DNA of 64,000 nucleotides from Rattus norvegicus. Lineage: Eukaryota > Chordata > Mammalia > Rodentia > Muridae. The position numbers and the translations under genes were made by a program. The DNA lies in the NCBI RefSeq assembly GCF_036323735.1, contig NC_086031.1, positions 42,583,725 to 42,647,724 on the forward strand, given 5' to 3'. Positions within the stretch are counted from its first letter, which is position 1; each line of letters opens with the position of its first letter. Below are positions 47,229-56,349 of this stretch, in pieces. Below the pieces are notes generated by a model, which saw only the letters and a program-made list of their open reading frames with translations, was not told the DNA's origin and made no database searches.

Positions 47229-47242
47229 TCTTTGCGTAAGTG

Positions 47243-48286
47243 TTAGCTGGAGTGAAAACTTGAGGATTCTGACTCTGTGGAGACGGAAGAGTGTCCACCC
47301 CGTTTCCCTTTGGAAAGGATCTTGAGGCTGGAGCCTCTGCTCATGGAATTGAGTGCATGCTGCGCGGAGCTCTTGAATTTGGCCCCGAGGAAGGCGTAGA
47401 GGATGGGGTTCAGGCAACAGTGGAAGAAGGCGAGGGCCTCCGTGATGGAGATCCACTTGTGCACGACGCTCTCGAACTCACATCCTTGCTTGATGACCTC
47501 CAAAAGGATGAAGGAATCGATGCTGATCCCCACGTAATACGGTAGCCAGCAGGCAAAGAAAGCCAGGATAAGGATGACCGTAGTCTTGAGGGCCTTGCGC
47601 TTCTGGTGGCCCTTGGAGTGTGACAGCTTGGAGATGATGATGCAGTAACAGGACAGGATGACGATGCCCGGCAGGATGAGACCCACCATGATGTGCTGGA
47701 ACTGGAACACCACCATCCACAGGCTGTCGGGGTAAAGGCGGTCACAGATGTACCTGCCGTCCCCCTGGCTGACATCGGCGAAGATGATGTCAGGGATAGT
47801 CAGGAGGAGGGCGGGGATCCAGACACCCACATAGACGGCCTTTTCAGCCAGCAGCTTCCTCGGCCTCTGGCTGTTGGTGGCGTGGACAATGGCAAGGTAG
47901 CGGTCCAGGCTGATGAAGGCCAGGATGAGAACACTGCTGTAAAGGTTGACGGTGTAGATGATATGCACAGCCTTACATAAAAATTTCCCAAAGTACCAGT
48001 CAGCCATGGCGTCCACTGCCCAGAAGGGGAGTGTGATGACAAAGAGGAGGTCAGCCACGGACAGGTGCAGCCGGTACTTGTCTGTCATGCTCCTCAGCTT
48101 CTTCTGGTAACCCATGACCAGGATTACCAACCCATTGCCCACTATGCCAGTCAAGAAGATGATAAAATAGATGGTGGGCAGGAAGATCCTGTTGAAGTTT
48201 TCGTTTTCATCCCGGAAGCAGGGTTCCTTGTTGGAGTCATAGTCTCCAGACCCTACTTCTTCGGAGTAGTTATCCGAAGTGTATAT
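47243..48286 (-). CDS. Cxcr4: C-X-C chemokine receptor type 4, exon 2 coding part (codons 3-349 plus stop)
   Basis: This exon encodes almost all of CXCR4, the seven-transmembrane Gi-coupled receptor for the chemokine CXCL12, which acts at the plasma membrane in cell migration, stem-cell retention and organ development. The frame begins Ile-Tyr-Thr-Ser-Asp-Asn directly after a TTTCTTTTGCAG acceptor and ends Phe-His-Ser-Ser-TAA. Numbered on the 349-residue protein, visible features are: an acidic tyrosine-rich N-terminus (Tyr4, 9, 18, the likely sulfation sites); an Asn8-Tyr-Ser sequon; the DRY motif near 130-132; CWLP near 248-251; NPILY near 295-299; and the cysteines at 25, 106, 183 and 271 that form the two extracellular disulfides in the family. 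The C-tail is Ser-rich, as expected for GRK and arrestin regulation. Ligand-site acids equivalent to human Asp97 and Glu288 are retained. The protein is three residues shorter than human (352), all at the N-terminus. A naive reading of the frame continues two codons into the intron (TTG-CAG); this is not the real start. The IIFADVSQGDGRYIC segment fits rat and differs from mouse and human. Confidence 0.98.
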   Translation of the reverse strand: MYTSDNYSEEVGSGDYDSNKEPCFRDENENFNRIFLPTIYFIIFLTGIVGNGLVILVMGYQKKLRSMTDKYRLHLSVADLLFVITLPFWAVDAMADWYFGKFLCKAVHIIYTVNLYSSVLILAFISLDRYLAIVHATNSQRPRKLLAEKAVYVGVWIPALLLTIPDIIFADVSQGDGRYICDRLYPDSLWMVVFQFQHIMVGLILPGIVILSCYCIIISKLSHSKGHQKRKALKTTVILILAFFACWLPYYVGISIDSFILLEVIKQGCEFESVVHKWISITEALAFFHCCLNPILYAFLGAKFKSSAQHALNSMSRGSSLKILSKGKRGGHSSVSTESESSSFHSS

Positions 48287-48298
48287 CTGCAAAAGAAA
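48287..48298 (-). other. Cxcr4: Splice acceptor of Cxcr4 exon 2
   Basis: A pyrimidine tract TTTCTTTTGC ending in AG on the minus strand lies directly before the ATATACACT codons of exon 2. The same reading frame is open through the acceptor, which is what allows an N-terminally extended isoform in other species. Confidence 0.93.
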
Positions 48299-50477
48299 CA
48301 GGGACAGGCGCGTTACTCCAAGATCGACAAACCTTTCCCAAGTTTTAAGTGTTTCTGCTGCCTAAAACTAGTATTGATTGCAGGTTTTAACCCAACCTTT
48401 CCCAGGAAACTCCAAAGGGCTGGCTAAGGTCCAGGGAGAATGCAGAACCCTGCAGCCAATGCTGTTCTCCATCTTCCTCCGGTCGGTCACTTTGTTATAT
48501 CCCCGTCTTTAGTGGAACCAATTAGGAGAGTCTTTGCTTAGAACAAAAGGACCTTGAGATTCTAAGGACTTCACACCCTAGTCTTGGATAGCTCTCCTGC
48601 CCTGCCCAAGGGAGGAAAGAAGAAAAAAAAAAAAACCCCGGAGGAAAAAAAGTAAAGCCCCAACCCCCCCAACCATAAACAAACACCCAAACAAAAACCC
48701 ACGAGCAAACAAACAAAACAAACAAATCCTCCATTCACACAAAGAAGTCACTCTCAAAGCGGTGTGCGGTGGGAGCCAGGGGCGTGGAGCTATAGTCTGT
48801 GTTAAAGGAGGTGGGATTAAATTTCTGCATGAGGATTAGCCAAAGAAAGAAAGAAAAACGGAGCATGACCGTGGGGGGCGGGGGTCCCTCAAATACTCTT
48901 AGCTTTTTAGGCGCAAAACCTTGTTTTTTTCTCACGCCTGTCTAACACAAACCATTACATTTCAAGTCATACTTAGTGAAGAAAGCAGGATAATGCGAAG
49001 GTCTTTGGGGGTTTAGGGTCATCAGAGTGTTAGAGATGAGCAAACAGCACTCTCCTACTACATCCCACACCCGGCGCTTCTCTGGAAGGTGGGTCTCTCT
49101 TGCTAACCCCATGTTTATCACTGGGTGTATCTGGGACGTTAGAGTCACACTGTCCTGGGTGGGGAAAGTCACGGGGTCTGCACCCCGTGGTTTTTCGCCC
49201 CAAGTTTCACTTCCTCACTTTTCCGGTCGCTTCCCATCCTGCAGCGACCCAGTTAGCTACTGGGGTCCGAGGTAGACAGCTGGAGGGGTCCAGACCATGC
49301 GCACCCTGAAGTCCGAATCACCCACCTCGGGGCTGGCACCGTCGCCCACCACACCCAGGCCTGCGACCAACCCGCAGCGGTTCCAGGGGTTCCTCCTGGC
49401 TGCGCGCCAGGATCGTCCCTCCGGGTGCGAGCGACAGATTGGGCGGCTCCAGCGTGAGCGCCTTTGAATTGCGCGCCGCTGGAGGAAACGAAAAAAAAAA
49501 ATCACCAAACAACAAAACCCTCCCTAAGCGAGGGGGTTTCAAAAGGCTCAGGAAACCACCGACGGTTAAACACTGGGGCTCAGTCAAACTGTCTCCAAGT
49601 TTGCACCTGTTCATCCCTGCGGCGACCCGGCACAACCCAGGTGCGGTCCCAACACGCCCTCCTGTCCCCAACCGCGGTCAAGCCTGGCACACCTCCTGCC
49701 CAGCAGCTTCTCGGTACAGACTTAGGACCCTTTCTCATGAACGATCTTAAAGGGAACTAAGACCTCGGGAGGCTCGTATGCCACTGCGGAGAAGAGGCGG
49801 GTCAGACTCCAGCAAAGCGCTCAAAGCGCTGCTACTCCATCCCAAAGCGGCCACGATCGGTCACCTCTCCACGGCTGCCGCAGTTTGTGATCCCCTAGGC
49901 TAGCGATGCTGCAGGCTAGCTCAGTTTTCCCGCCGACAACGGGCACTCCTCAGTCTACAGCATGGAATTTCAGAAGCGCACTCCTAACTCCAAGAACAGC
50001 TCCAAGACGCTTCGGTTCGAAGCTAACCCAGGATGTTGTGCCTACGCGTGCCGACTAAAGTCTCTAAATTCACACAATGTAAGAAACTCAAAGAAACCCC
50101 TGTTCCCAGAGGGACCAGACGATGGTCTGAGTCCTGAGGCTGAGGGCAAACCCTTCTCCTCCTGTGTTCAAAAAGAATTGGGACGTTTGCAAGCAGCGTG
50201 CAAGCCAGCGCGCGCCGCGGGACTCAAGGGGGAGAGAGACAAGAGCAACCTCAGGAAAGCTCCATCTGAACCTGTCCCCCTTAACTTAATGAGAAAAATA
50301 TTCCTATCTTCCTCCCCCTATAGCTATGCTCACATACATTAAAAAAATTAAGTTCCCGCTCCCCTTCTTTGTGACTCTGACACCCCTTAAGGTTCTAGTC
50401 GCTCCAAGCCGCTCCAAGAGGGGCTGCGCTCTAAGTTCGCACGTTTGCACGTTTACTACAAAGTAGGATGCAAGTGG

Positions 50478-50483
50478 ACTTAC
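50478..50483 (-). other. Cxcr4: Splice donor of Cxcr4 exon 1
   Basis: GTAAGT follows ATGGAA on the minus strand and matches the U1 5' splice-site consensus at all six intronic positions. Confidence 0.93.
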
Positions 50484-50489
50484 TTCCAT
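50484..50489 (-). CDS. Cxcr4: Cxcr4 exon 1 coding part (Met-Glu)
   Basis: Exon 1 carries only ATG GAA, followed immediately by the donor GTAAGT. Joining GAA to ATA of exon 2 gives Met-Glu-Ile-Tyr-Thr-Ser, an intron in phase 0. The ATG is in a strong Kozak context (TTGCCATGG, G at -3 and +4). I see no upstream ATG between the predicted start site and this codon. Human exon 1 encodes a few more residues (Met-Glu-Gly-Ile-Ser), which accounts for most of the length difference. The piece is far too short to be found by frame scanning; it is identified by the donor, the Kozak context and the family gene structure. Confidence 0.93.
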
Positions 50490-50578
50490 GGCAATGCTCG
50501 CTCTCCAGCCCTGGTAGCTACCGGAGCACCAAACGCCTCAGAGGGTCACTGCTACCTGCTGCACCAGGCAACAAAATT
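50490..50578 (-). other. Cxcr4: Cxcr4 5' UTR (predicted)
   Basis: About 90 nt between the TATA-predicted start and the ATG. It is free of ATG triplets and of obvious repeats. The 5' boundary is inferred from TATA spacing and could move by several bases. Confidence 0.7.
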
Positions 50579-50601
50579 GAAGTTTCTGGCCCGAACCGGA
50601 C

Positions 50602-50608
50602 TTTTATA
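50602..50608 (-). promoter_or_regulatory. Cxcr4: TATA box of Cxcr4
   Basis: TATAAAA on the minus strand, about 115 bp upstream of the start codon and embedded in GC-rich DNA. CXCR4 promoters are known to combine a TATA element with GC boxes and an NRF-1 site, as seen here. Confidence 0.85.
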
Positions 50609-50627
50609 AAAACACGCTCGCGGGGCG

Positions 50628-50637
50628 GCGCATGCGC
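50628..50637 (-). promoter_or_regulatory. Cxcr4: NRF-1 binding site (palindromic GCGCATGCGC)
   Basis: A perfect 10-bp palindrome of the NRF-1 consensus lies 20 bp upstream of the TATA box. Nuclear respiratory factor 1 is an established activator of the human CXCR4 promoter, so this site is probably the main constitutive element. A GCGTG core (read on the minus strand, 50613-50617) between it and the TATA box could be a weak HIF-type site; that part is speculative. Confidence 0.85.
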
Positions 50638-50644
50638 AGCTCGG

Positions 50645-50676
50645 AGGGGCGGGAGGAGACTGACGGGGGCGGGGCG
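50645..50676 (-). promoter_or_regulatory. Cxcr4: GC boxes (Sp1-type) of the Cxcr4 promoter
   Basis: Two GGGGCGGG-type motifs, near 50646-50653 and 50666-50674 as read on the plus strand, lie immediately upstream of the NRF-1 site. A further GGGGCGG (50622-50628) overlaps its downstream edge. Sp1-family factors bind such boxes and work from either orientation. Confidence 0.75.
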
Positions 50677-50719
50677 CACAAACAGAAGTCGGAGAGCGGC
50701 TTCTGTTGTGTTTTAAGTC

Positions 50720-51119
50720 AGTGTGGGTCTAGAGCCTGGCGGGATAAGATCTCAAAGTTAGGGAAAGCAGGATCCCAGCCAGGGAGGTTCTGCGGGTCTC
50801 GCATCCATCCTTACCCACGTGGATAGAATTCTAGACCTGGAGTTTAGGGGTCTGGAGGCCTTGAGACTTAGACTGGGGAGGGGGTGTGTGTGACATGGAG
50901 CCAGCCTAACCAGTAGGCGGCAATGTTGGCAGCTCTGCCAGGGTTCCAGACTCTGAGCTGTCAGGAGCGATTACTACCAAAGTTCATCCAAGCAAGTGTG
51001 TGTTACTGCATATTCACAATAATGACATCAGGGTCAAGTGCGGCAGAAAGCACTTGCAGACCCATCCAAAAGTATACTCCCAGGAAGAAAGTCACAATAG
51101 TGGAAACCACTTCGTGAAG

Positions 51120-51171
<52 letters not shown>

Positions 51172-51330
51172 AAAATGATTAAAATGCGCTTTATTATAAA
51201 GAAGATTTTAGCGGCGAGGGCTTTGTGCAATCACATCCTAAGAAGTCTGCACAGAAACACTGGTTCATTTTCACTTCATAAGCACACAGGGATGCATCTG
51301 GTTAACAGATAATTACAGAGTCCCAGCTTT
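50720..51330. other. Proximal Cxcr4 upstream flank
   Basis: Unique DNA with a GT repeat at 51121-51171. No gene seen. Confidence 0.6.
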
Positions 51331-51680
51331 GGGCCACGAGCCGTTCTAGGAGCTGGCAAGCTAGCCGCGATCCATGCGCAGTCAGTGGGCGCTCCACGAG
51401 CTCCAAGAGACTAAATGGAGCAGCCTGGGACTGCGAGCCTAGCCTGAGCCCAAAGCTTTCGCTTCACGCCTCTCTCGTGTCTCCCACGCAGAACACTAAG
51501 ATGGGAAGTCTTAGCGAAGAGCTAGTTAGGCCGGGTTGGGGGCGTGGATGGCTAGGAAGTCTCAGACAGGCTGGGGTTGCAGTGGGCGCCCAGACATCTT
51601 CCCAGACCCGCGCCAGATCAGACCGGCGCCGAGCCTGGGTAAGGCGGGGAGGGAAAAAAGGTGGGGCCAGAATCAGTCAG
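51330..51680. promoter_or_regulatory. Second CpG-rich patch upstream of Cxcr4
   Basis: Above-background CpG (GGGGGCGTGG, ACCCGCGCC, GACCGGCGCCGAG) about 0.8-1.1 kb upstream of the promoter. It could be an upstream regulatory element or an unannotated start. No motif set proves either. Confidence 0.35.
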
Positions 51681-51882
51681 ACCTCCAGCCAGTGACCGCG
51701 GGATCCAATGCCGGGGGCATTGGGGGTGGTAAAGAGACATCCGGCAGCAGGAGCCTGTGTTGCTATGCAACCCAGATACCGCCCCCACTCCCTCCTGGAA
51801 TGGTCCTAAGGATGGGCAGGCCCAGACTGCGCCCTGAACTCCCTATCTGCCTCACTTCTCATTCGCTTCTTTCGGTTTGAGG

Positions 51883-51883
<1 letters not shown>

Positions 51884-51913
<30 letters not shown>

Positions 51914-52110
51914 GTAGTACAGGCTGGCCTCTGCCTCAGTACATAAAGATGACCATGAACTTCTGATGATCCCGTTTGTCACCTGCCTAGTGCTGGGATT
52001 ACAGTTGTGTGCCACCACGCCCAGTTTTCCTGCTGACATGGCTTGAACCCAAGCTTTGTGTAGGCTAGGCAAGCAGTCTACTAACTGAACTACAGTACAT
52101 TTGCACCCGC
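51884..52110 (-). mobile_element. B4/B1-type SINE with long poly-T
   Basis: Poly-T 51890-51913, then TAGTGCTGGGATTACAGTTGTGTGCCACCACGCCCAG and an ID-like end. Confidence 0.8.
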
Positions 52111-52347
52111 TTTTTTATCTAATGAAGGTTTTAGGGTAGAGGGGCTGGGGAGTTGGTTCGCAGCCTGGGAATTCTTTCCCCACAGGTTATACGAGATGTA
52201 GGGCATGGGCACATTCCCTCAAAGTGTGCCTGTCAAAATCCTCTTCTGCCTTGCACTTTATGTGATCCAGGAAAGCTAGTGTTGAAATGAGGATGTACGA
52301 CCCTCAAAAACTGTTACGTTAAGAGCCAAGAATGTCCACAGCACTTT

Positions 52348-52382
52348 TACACTTGATCTTAGCCAAAAGGCCGAGAAGCGAT
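52348..52382 (-). pseudogene. 3'-truncated U2 snRNA retropseudogene
   Basis: On the minus strand these 35 bases match the 5' end of U2 spliceosomal RNA exactly from nucleotide 1 (ATCGCTTCTCGG...) to nucleotide 35 (...AAGTGTA), covering stem-loop I and the start of the branch-site recognition region. The match stops abruptly. A 10-bp direct repeat AGCACTTTTA flanks the fragment (52340-52349 and 52383-52392), which marks a retroposition event. There is no poly-A tail. It is not functional because the branch-site pairing segment, Sm site and later stem-loops are absent. Confidence 0.88.
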
Positions 52383-52392
52383 AGCACTTTTA

Positions 52393-52892
52393 ATTATATC
52401 AAATCATTGATAAAATTTAGGCTCATATTTCCATAAACTAGTTAGGACAGACAGAAGAGTCGTTGGACTGGAACGTCAGACCTGTTAAAGGGAGTGCTGG
52501 TGTTCAGGTAGCTTGACTGAAGCAGGATTGTGAGCTGTGTCCCTCGAACAGAAGCTCCAAACTCCTGCATTCCCAAAGGCTAAAACGGGAGAAGGGGAAT
52601 CTTCCAAACCTGTCCCTGAACGACAGAGAGTACAATCGGAATGAAATGATTTGCATAATTAATATTTGTTGATTGTTGGCGGACAAAAGAAAGCTTCCTT
52701 CCATGGTCTGCACATGCCTTTTTAGCTTCTGTGAAGTCTATTTGCTGGAAGAAGCAGATAAAACGACAATGAAATGCTATTTGGTGACTATAGAATTAGA
52801 AGAAAAAAAAGAGGGGATTTTTTTTCCCTTCAAAGATAATATTTGGCTTTTGGATTGGAAGAGACCAGCTGTCCCTCAATTGTCACTGGCAG

Positions 52893-52940
<48 letters not shown>

Positions 52941-53370
52941 AGAGAAATAGAGACAGAGAAACAGACAGAGAAACAGAGACAGAGACAGAGAGACAGAGAG
53001 CACGCGTGTATGTTTGAGTAGCTTCAGAGAAAAGTATCTTGTATGCAGCCAGAACCTTTTGAGATTAGTATTTCCACCTTTCATGACGTAGCCCCAGGAA
53101 ATTGCAGTTATCTACAAAGCTCTTCATGGGGATATTGTTAACAATAACACAATGGTGTCAGTCACAGAATAGTTAATAAGAGCCGAGTAGCCCTCAGTGT
53201 CCACCATGAGCAGACTAGTCGAGATGGTTTAGTATGTCTGTGAATGAAATGAATATGGAGGTTGTAAATGTTTGTGAAGAATTATTAAAAGTGTAGGGAA
53301 ATACTTATGAAAAAAAAACTGCACAGGGTGAGAACGAAATGGTGTTAGTCTATGATCTCAGTTGTGCCTA
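52393..53370. other. Unique DNA with (GT)n and GACAGA microsatellite
   Basis: GT run 52894-52937, GACAGA units to 53,003. Otherwise no repeat or gene recognised. Confidence 0.6.
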
Positions 53371-53374
53371 GATA

Positions 53375-53655
53375 AGCCTTAGAGGACTAGCGGTATAGTA
53401 GGGTGTTTGCTTGCCTAGCATGCTGGAAGCTCTTACATCACTCCGCTGGCCGGCTGTGGGCCATGGGCTTCATGTATCCCAGTCTGGCTTCAAACTACTG
53501 TAGAGCTGAGTTCAACTTTGAATCTCTGGTCCTCCTGTCTCCAGCTAGAACTACAGGTATGCGACACCATGCCCAGTTTATATGGTGCTAGAATTGAACT
53601 CAGGGTTATGTACACGTGAGACGGGCGGTCTACCTATTCAGTTGCGGCCCCAGCT
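53375..53655. mobile_element. ID/B1 composite SINE fragments
   Basis: Plus-strand ID-like head at 53375-53440 and a reversed B4-like body (53460-53655; CTTCATGTATCCCAGTCTGGC, GAACTACAGGTATGCGACACCATGCCC). Confidence 0.65.
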
Positions 53656-54500
53656 TTGTGACGTACTTCGGAAAAAACGTAGCAAACCCAAATATCTACT
53701 GAGAGCTTGTTCTGTGCATCGGACCTTGGATAAGCCTCTCCATAGTTCAACCAGGCAGGTTTCCTCAACTGTTTTCCAAGATAAAGAAGCTGAAGTCTGG
53801 TGAGGGGGAGGAGCTAGCTTCTCTCCTTGTATTCTCATAAGGACGCGTGCCCACCTTAGTCTGCCTGGCTGCAGAGCCCAGCCTCTCTCCACTCCATCAC
53901 AACGACTGTCTTTTTCTGGCCATTGCAATTCACCCTCTGAGTGCTTCTTCCTGCACAAGGGCTTTTGCCATTTACTTATGCACTGCTTTGAGTGACATCT
54001 CTTGTGATGCAACTATTTTTTTTTAAAGCAAATGTGTCTTACTCCTCTTCCCTAAATAATCCAAGCTCCTTAAAGTCCAGATAGCAGTTTTCCACCTAGC
54101 CCCCTGCTGAGCACGCCAAGCTCCTTAGTTGTTTACTGAACCTTCATTTAAAGAATTAACCACTTTCCCCTGTGGCTCTGGTGACAAAGGCCAGGCTTAT
54201 GAGCTGTCAGGGTTTTGGCAGTGTCCCCAAGTTCTCAGGATGGCTTTAGCCCAGGGAATAACTAGCTCTGGCCACAGTTTGTGGGGGATGCTTACAAAGC
54301 CAGCGGCACAGTGGCAAGCATTCTGCTCCCTCCTGTTGCTTGCTCTGCAAAGGGTTGACTTTGCCAGACCCTGTGTGTGACAGAAAGCTCTGCTCTGTCC
54401 CAAACAGGCTCCAAGTTAGTCGGGGAGGAGGTTTATTATGCACAGTTCTTTTTGTTGATGGTCCACGGCAGGAGGCATGGGCATTAAAGGCCTTCTGAAT
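53656..54500. other. Unique non-coding stretch
   Basis: No repeat or gene recognised; a 124-codon minus frame (53638-54012) begins in a SINE edge and has no domain. Confidence 0.5.
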
Positions 54501-54504
54501 ATGA

Positions 54505-54810
54505 AGGGTTCAGAGATGATTTAGTGCTTGCTTCGTGGAACCCAATCTCCCAGAATCCATCTAAAAGAAAGAAAGAAGAAAGAAAGAAAGTCAGGTGAGG
54601 TGACACTCATAGTCCCACCAATGGAGAGATCAAGACAGGCAAACTCTGGGGCTTGCTGGTGAGGCCAAGGAGAGGCTGTCTCTAAAACCAAAGCAGACAC
54701 AGTACAGCAACACAGATACCAATTCCCTTCTTAAACCCTGACCTGCTCAAGTGAGCTTACACAAACATGCACGCACACACGTACCCACATGACTGAGGAA
54801 GAATATAAAG
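54505..54810 (+). mobile_element. B3-type SINE
   Basis: GGTTCAGAGATGATTTAGTGCTTGC, GAAAGAAAG insert, GCTTGCTGGTGAGGCCAAGGAGAGGCTGTCTC, CA-rich end. Confidence 0.65.
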
Positions 54811-54899
54811 GATTCTCTTGTCCTCTTTTGCAGTGTGGAGTGGGGATGGAATCCAGGGCTTTATATGTGTGAGGCAAGGGTTCTACCAGCTGAGGTACA

Positions 54900-56165
54900 T
54901 CCCATCGAGTCCTTTGGTTTTGGTTTTAAAAGGGAAAAAAAACCCAGACTTTTTTTTTCCTTTTATGATTGAAGGATAAAATAAAAAAGATGGAGTTAAT
55001 GTTTTCCCAAATGAGGAGAGAGAGGGTGGCAGGAGACTGCTTTCCAAGGGGTGAGTAATCCTGGCAGAGGGCTGAATTGCAGAGACAGGGTTATCAAATG
55101 TCAAGTAGGGAAAATCACGCTCTCCCAGATCCCGGGCCGGGTGTCTGAGTGTCTGCCTTCAACACTTAACAGGTGAAAATGATTTCGGCAAATAACCGGC
55201 AGCCTTCCACCTTGCAGTCCTATACCAGCTTATTACTGGTTCTGAGAGGCACTTTTACTTTGTTTAACCCGGTTATCTGAAAAGTCTCCGTCCACCCTCC
55301 ATCCCCCCCCCCCCCACTAAAATGGGATTAGGAGCGGATTCCCATCAAAGTTTTGTAGCAGGACCAAATTTCCTATCTGAAGAAAGTCGGCTAGACCGGT
55401 GCATAAACAGAGACAGTTTAGAATCACCCTGGTAAGTTGGCTGAACAAAAGGCCACCCGATTAGCAATGCAATAACCATTACTTGACTAATCCTCGGGCC
55501 AGAAGGGAGAATTGTTCTGCAAGTTTCTTGGGCTCACATGGCAGGCGCTGTGTGGCTTTGTGACTGTGAGGCCCAGCAACCAACAAGACTCAAAAGTGAG
55601 GTGACAAACTGGGAAGGAGGGCAGGACTTTCGGAAATAATTGAGGGAGCAGATTCTGTTCTCCATGGAAAAGGCTTGTTTTCGTTTTCCTTAACCTAGTA
55701 ATTTATTGCTGGTGGCCCCGGGCAGCTGGGGAACAAGAGGAAGTGCCTAGAGCCCCCGTGGACAGTGGATTTCTAAAGAGAACCCAGCGAACTCTGGCAG
55801 AGCTGCAGTGCTCCTAGAAATGGGGTCACGCGATCACCCCACAGATGGGCTTTGAGTCTATCAAGAGTAATCTATCATCAGAAGGATGGGCTGGGAAGTA
55901 CTTGTGTGTGTGTGAGAGAGAGAGAGTGCAGGGGATCCATGCAATGCTCTCTTGGAATATTTTAGTAAAGCAATGGGTCCTTTAGAGCTACTTGTACGTC
56001 TAAGGCATAGGGACAAAGAAAGGCTAGGAATGAAGGGACTGTAAGCAAGAGGTGCATTAGAGACTGGTGAAGGCTGTTGGGTGTGGGAGGGGGGCATGTG
56101 CCCTGCCTACAAATGCCCACCACACTGCTTCCATCCCTCTATGTGGGAATTTAGGTCACACTTTC
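54900..56165. other. Repeat-poor block upstream of Cxcr4
   Basis: Largely unique DNA; 55,120-55,860 in particular shows no repeat beyond a C-run at 55304-55315. Possible cis-regulatory DNA. No gene seen. Confidence 0.5.
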
Positions 56166-56170
<5 letters not shown>

Positions 56171-56223
<53 letters not shown>

Positions 56224-56294
56224 TCATGTGGGTGTACATGGGTGCATGTGGAAACCAGAAGCCATCCTCCCAAGTCATATCTGAAGAGCCATAC

Positions 56295-56349
<55 letters not shown>

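Larger units (their letters stand above)
46660..47242 (-). other. Cxcr4: Cxcr4 3' UTR
   Basis: About 580 nt from the TAA stop to the predicted cleavage site. It contains a TA microsatellite beginning 14 bp after the stop (47197-47228) and a short CA/GT run (47072-47092). Otherwise it looks unique and AT-rich. Confidence 0.8.
48287..50483 (-). other. Cxcr4: Cxcr4 intron 1 (2,197 bp, phase 0)
   Basis: The single intron runs from the GTAAGT donor (50478-50483) to the TTTCTTTTGCAG acceptor ending at 48287. Its 5' half is CpG-rich and continuous with the promoter island. Its 3' part (48600-48760) has A-rich and C-rich runs but no clear SINE. Open frames on either strand here (for example at 49318-49671 and 49439-49760) follow the high GC content and have no recognisable domain. 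Retention of the last stretch of this intron gives the long N-terminal isoform in human; here the equivalent start codon is missing (see findings). Confidence 0.9.
46660..50578 (-). other. Cxcr4: Cxcr4 gene, primary transcript span (two exons)
   Basis: Extent of the C-X-C chemokine receptor 4 transcript. The start is inferred from a TATA box at 50602-50608, which predicts initiation about 25-30 bp downstream near 50575-50580. The end is inferred from the AATAAA signal at 46677-46682, with cleavage expected near 46660. Both ends are therefore approximate. The two-exon layout, with only two codons in exon 1, is the conserved CXCR4 gene structure known from mammals. No other protein gene was recognised within the window, so Cxcr4 sits isolated in repeat-rich DNA and its regulation is probably spread over distal elements. 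Confidence 0.9.
49170..50715. promoter_or_regulatory. Cxcr4: CpG-rich island over Cxcr4 promoter, exon 1 and proximal intron
   Basis: CpG dinucleotides are frequent here (for example 49260-49470, 49840-49870, 50200-50220, 50600-50700) and scarce in the surrounding tens of kilobases. There are no SINEs inside. This is the normal pattern for a broadly expressed vertebrate promoter. Boundaries were judged by eye. Confidence 0.65.

Noticed and set aside
48281..48292. Reading Cxcr4 as a single-exon gene starting TTG-CAG-ATA
   Set aside because: TTG-CAG is the end of the splice acceptor; joining to ATG-GAA of exon 1 gives the expected 349-residue protein.
47291..48427. Plus-strand frames opposite Cxcr4 exon 2 (84-120 codons) and alternate minus frames
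   Set aside because: Shadows of the Cxcr4 coding sequence.
49318..49760. Open frames in the Cxcr4 intron on both strands
   Set aside because: Explained by high GC content with few stop codons; no domain or splice evidence.
52348..52382. Functional U2 snRNA gene
   Set aside because: Only 35 nt present; no Sm site, no 3' stem-loops, no snRNA promoter.
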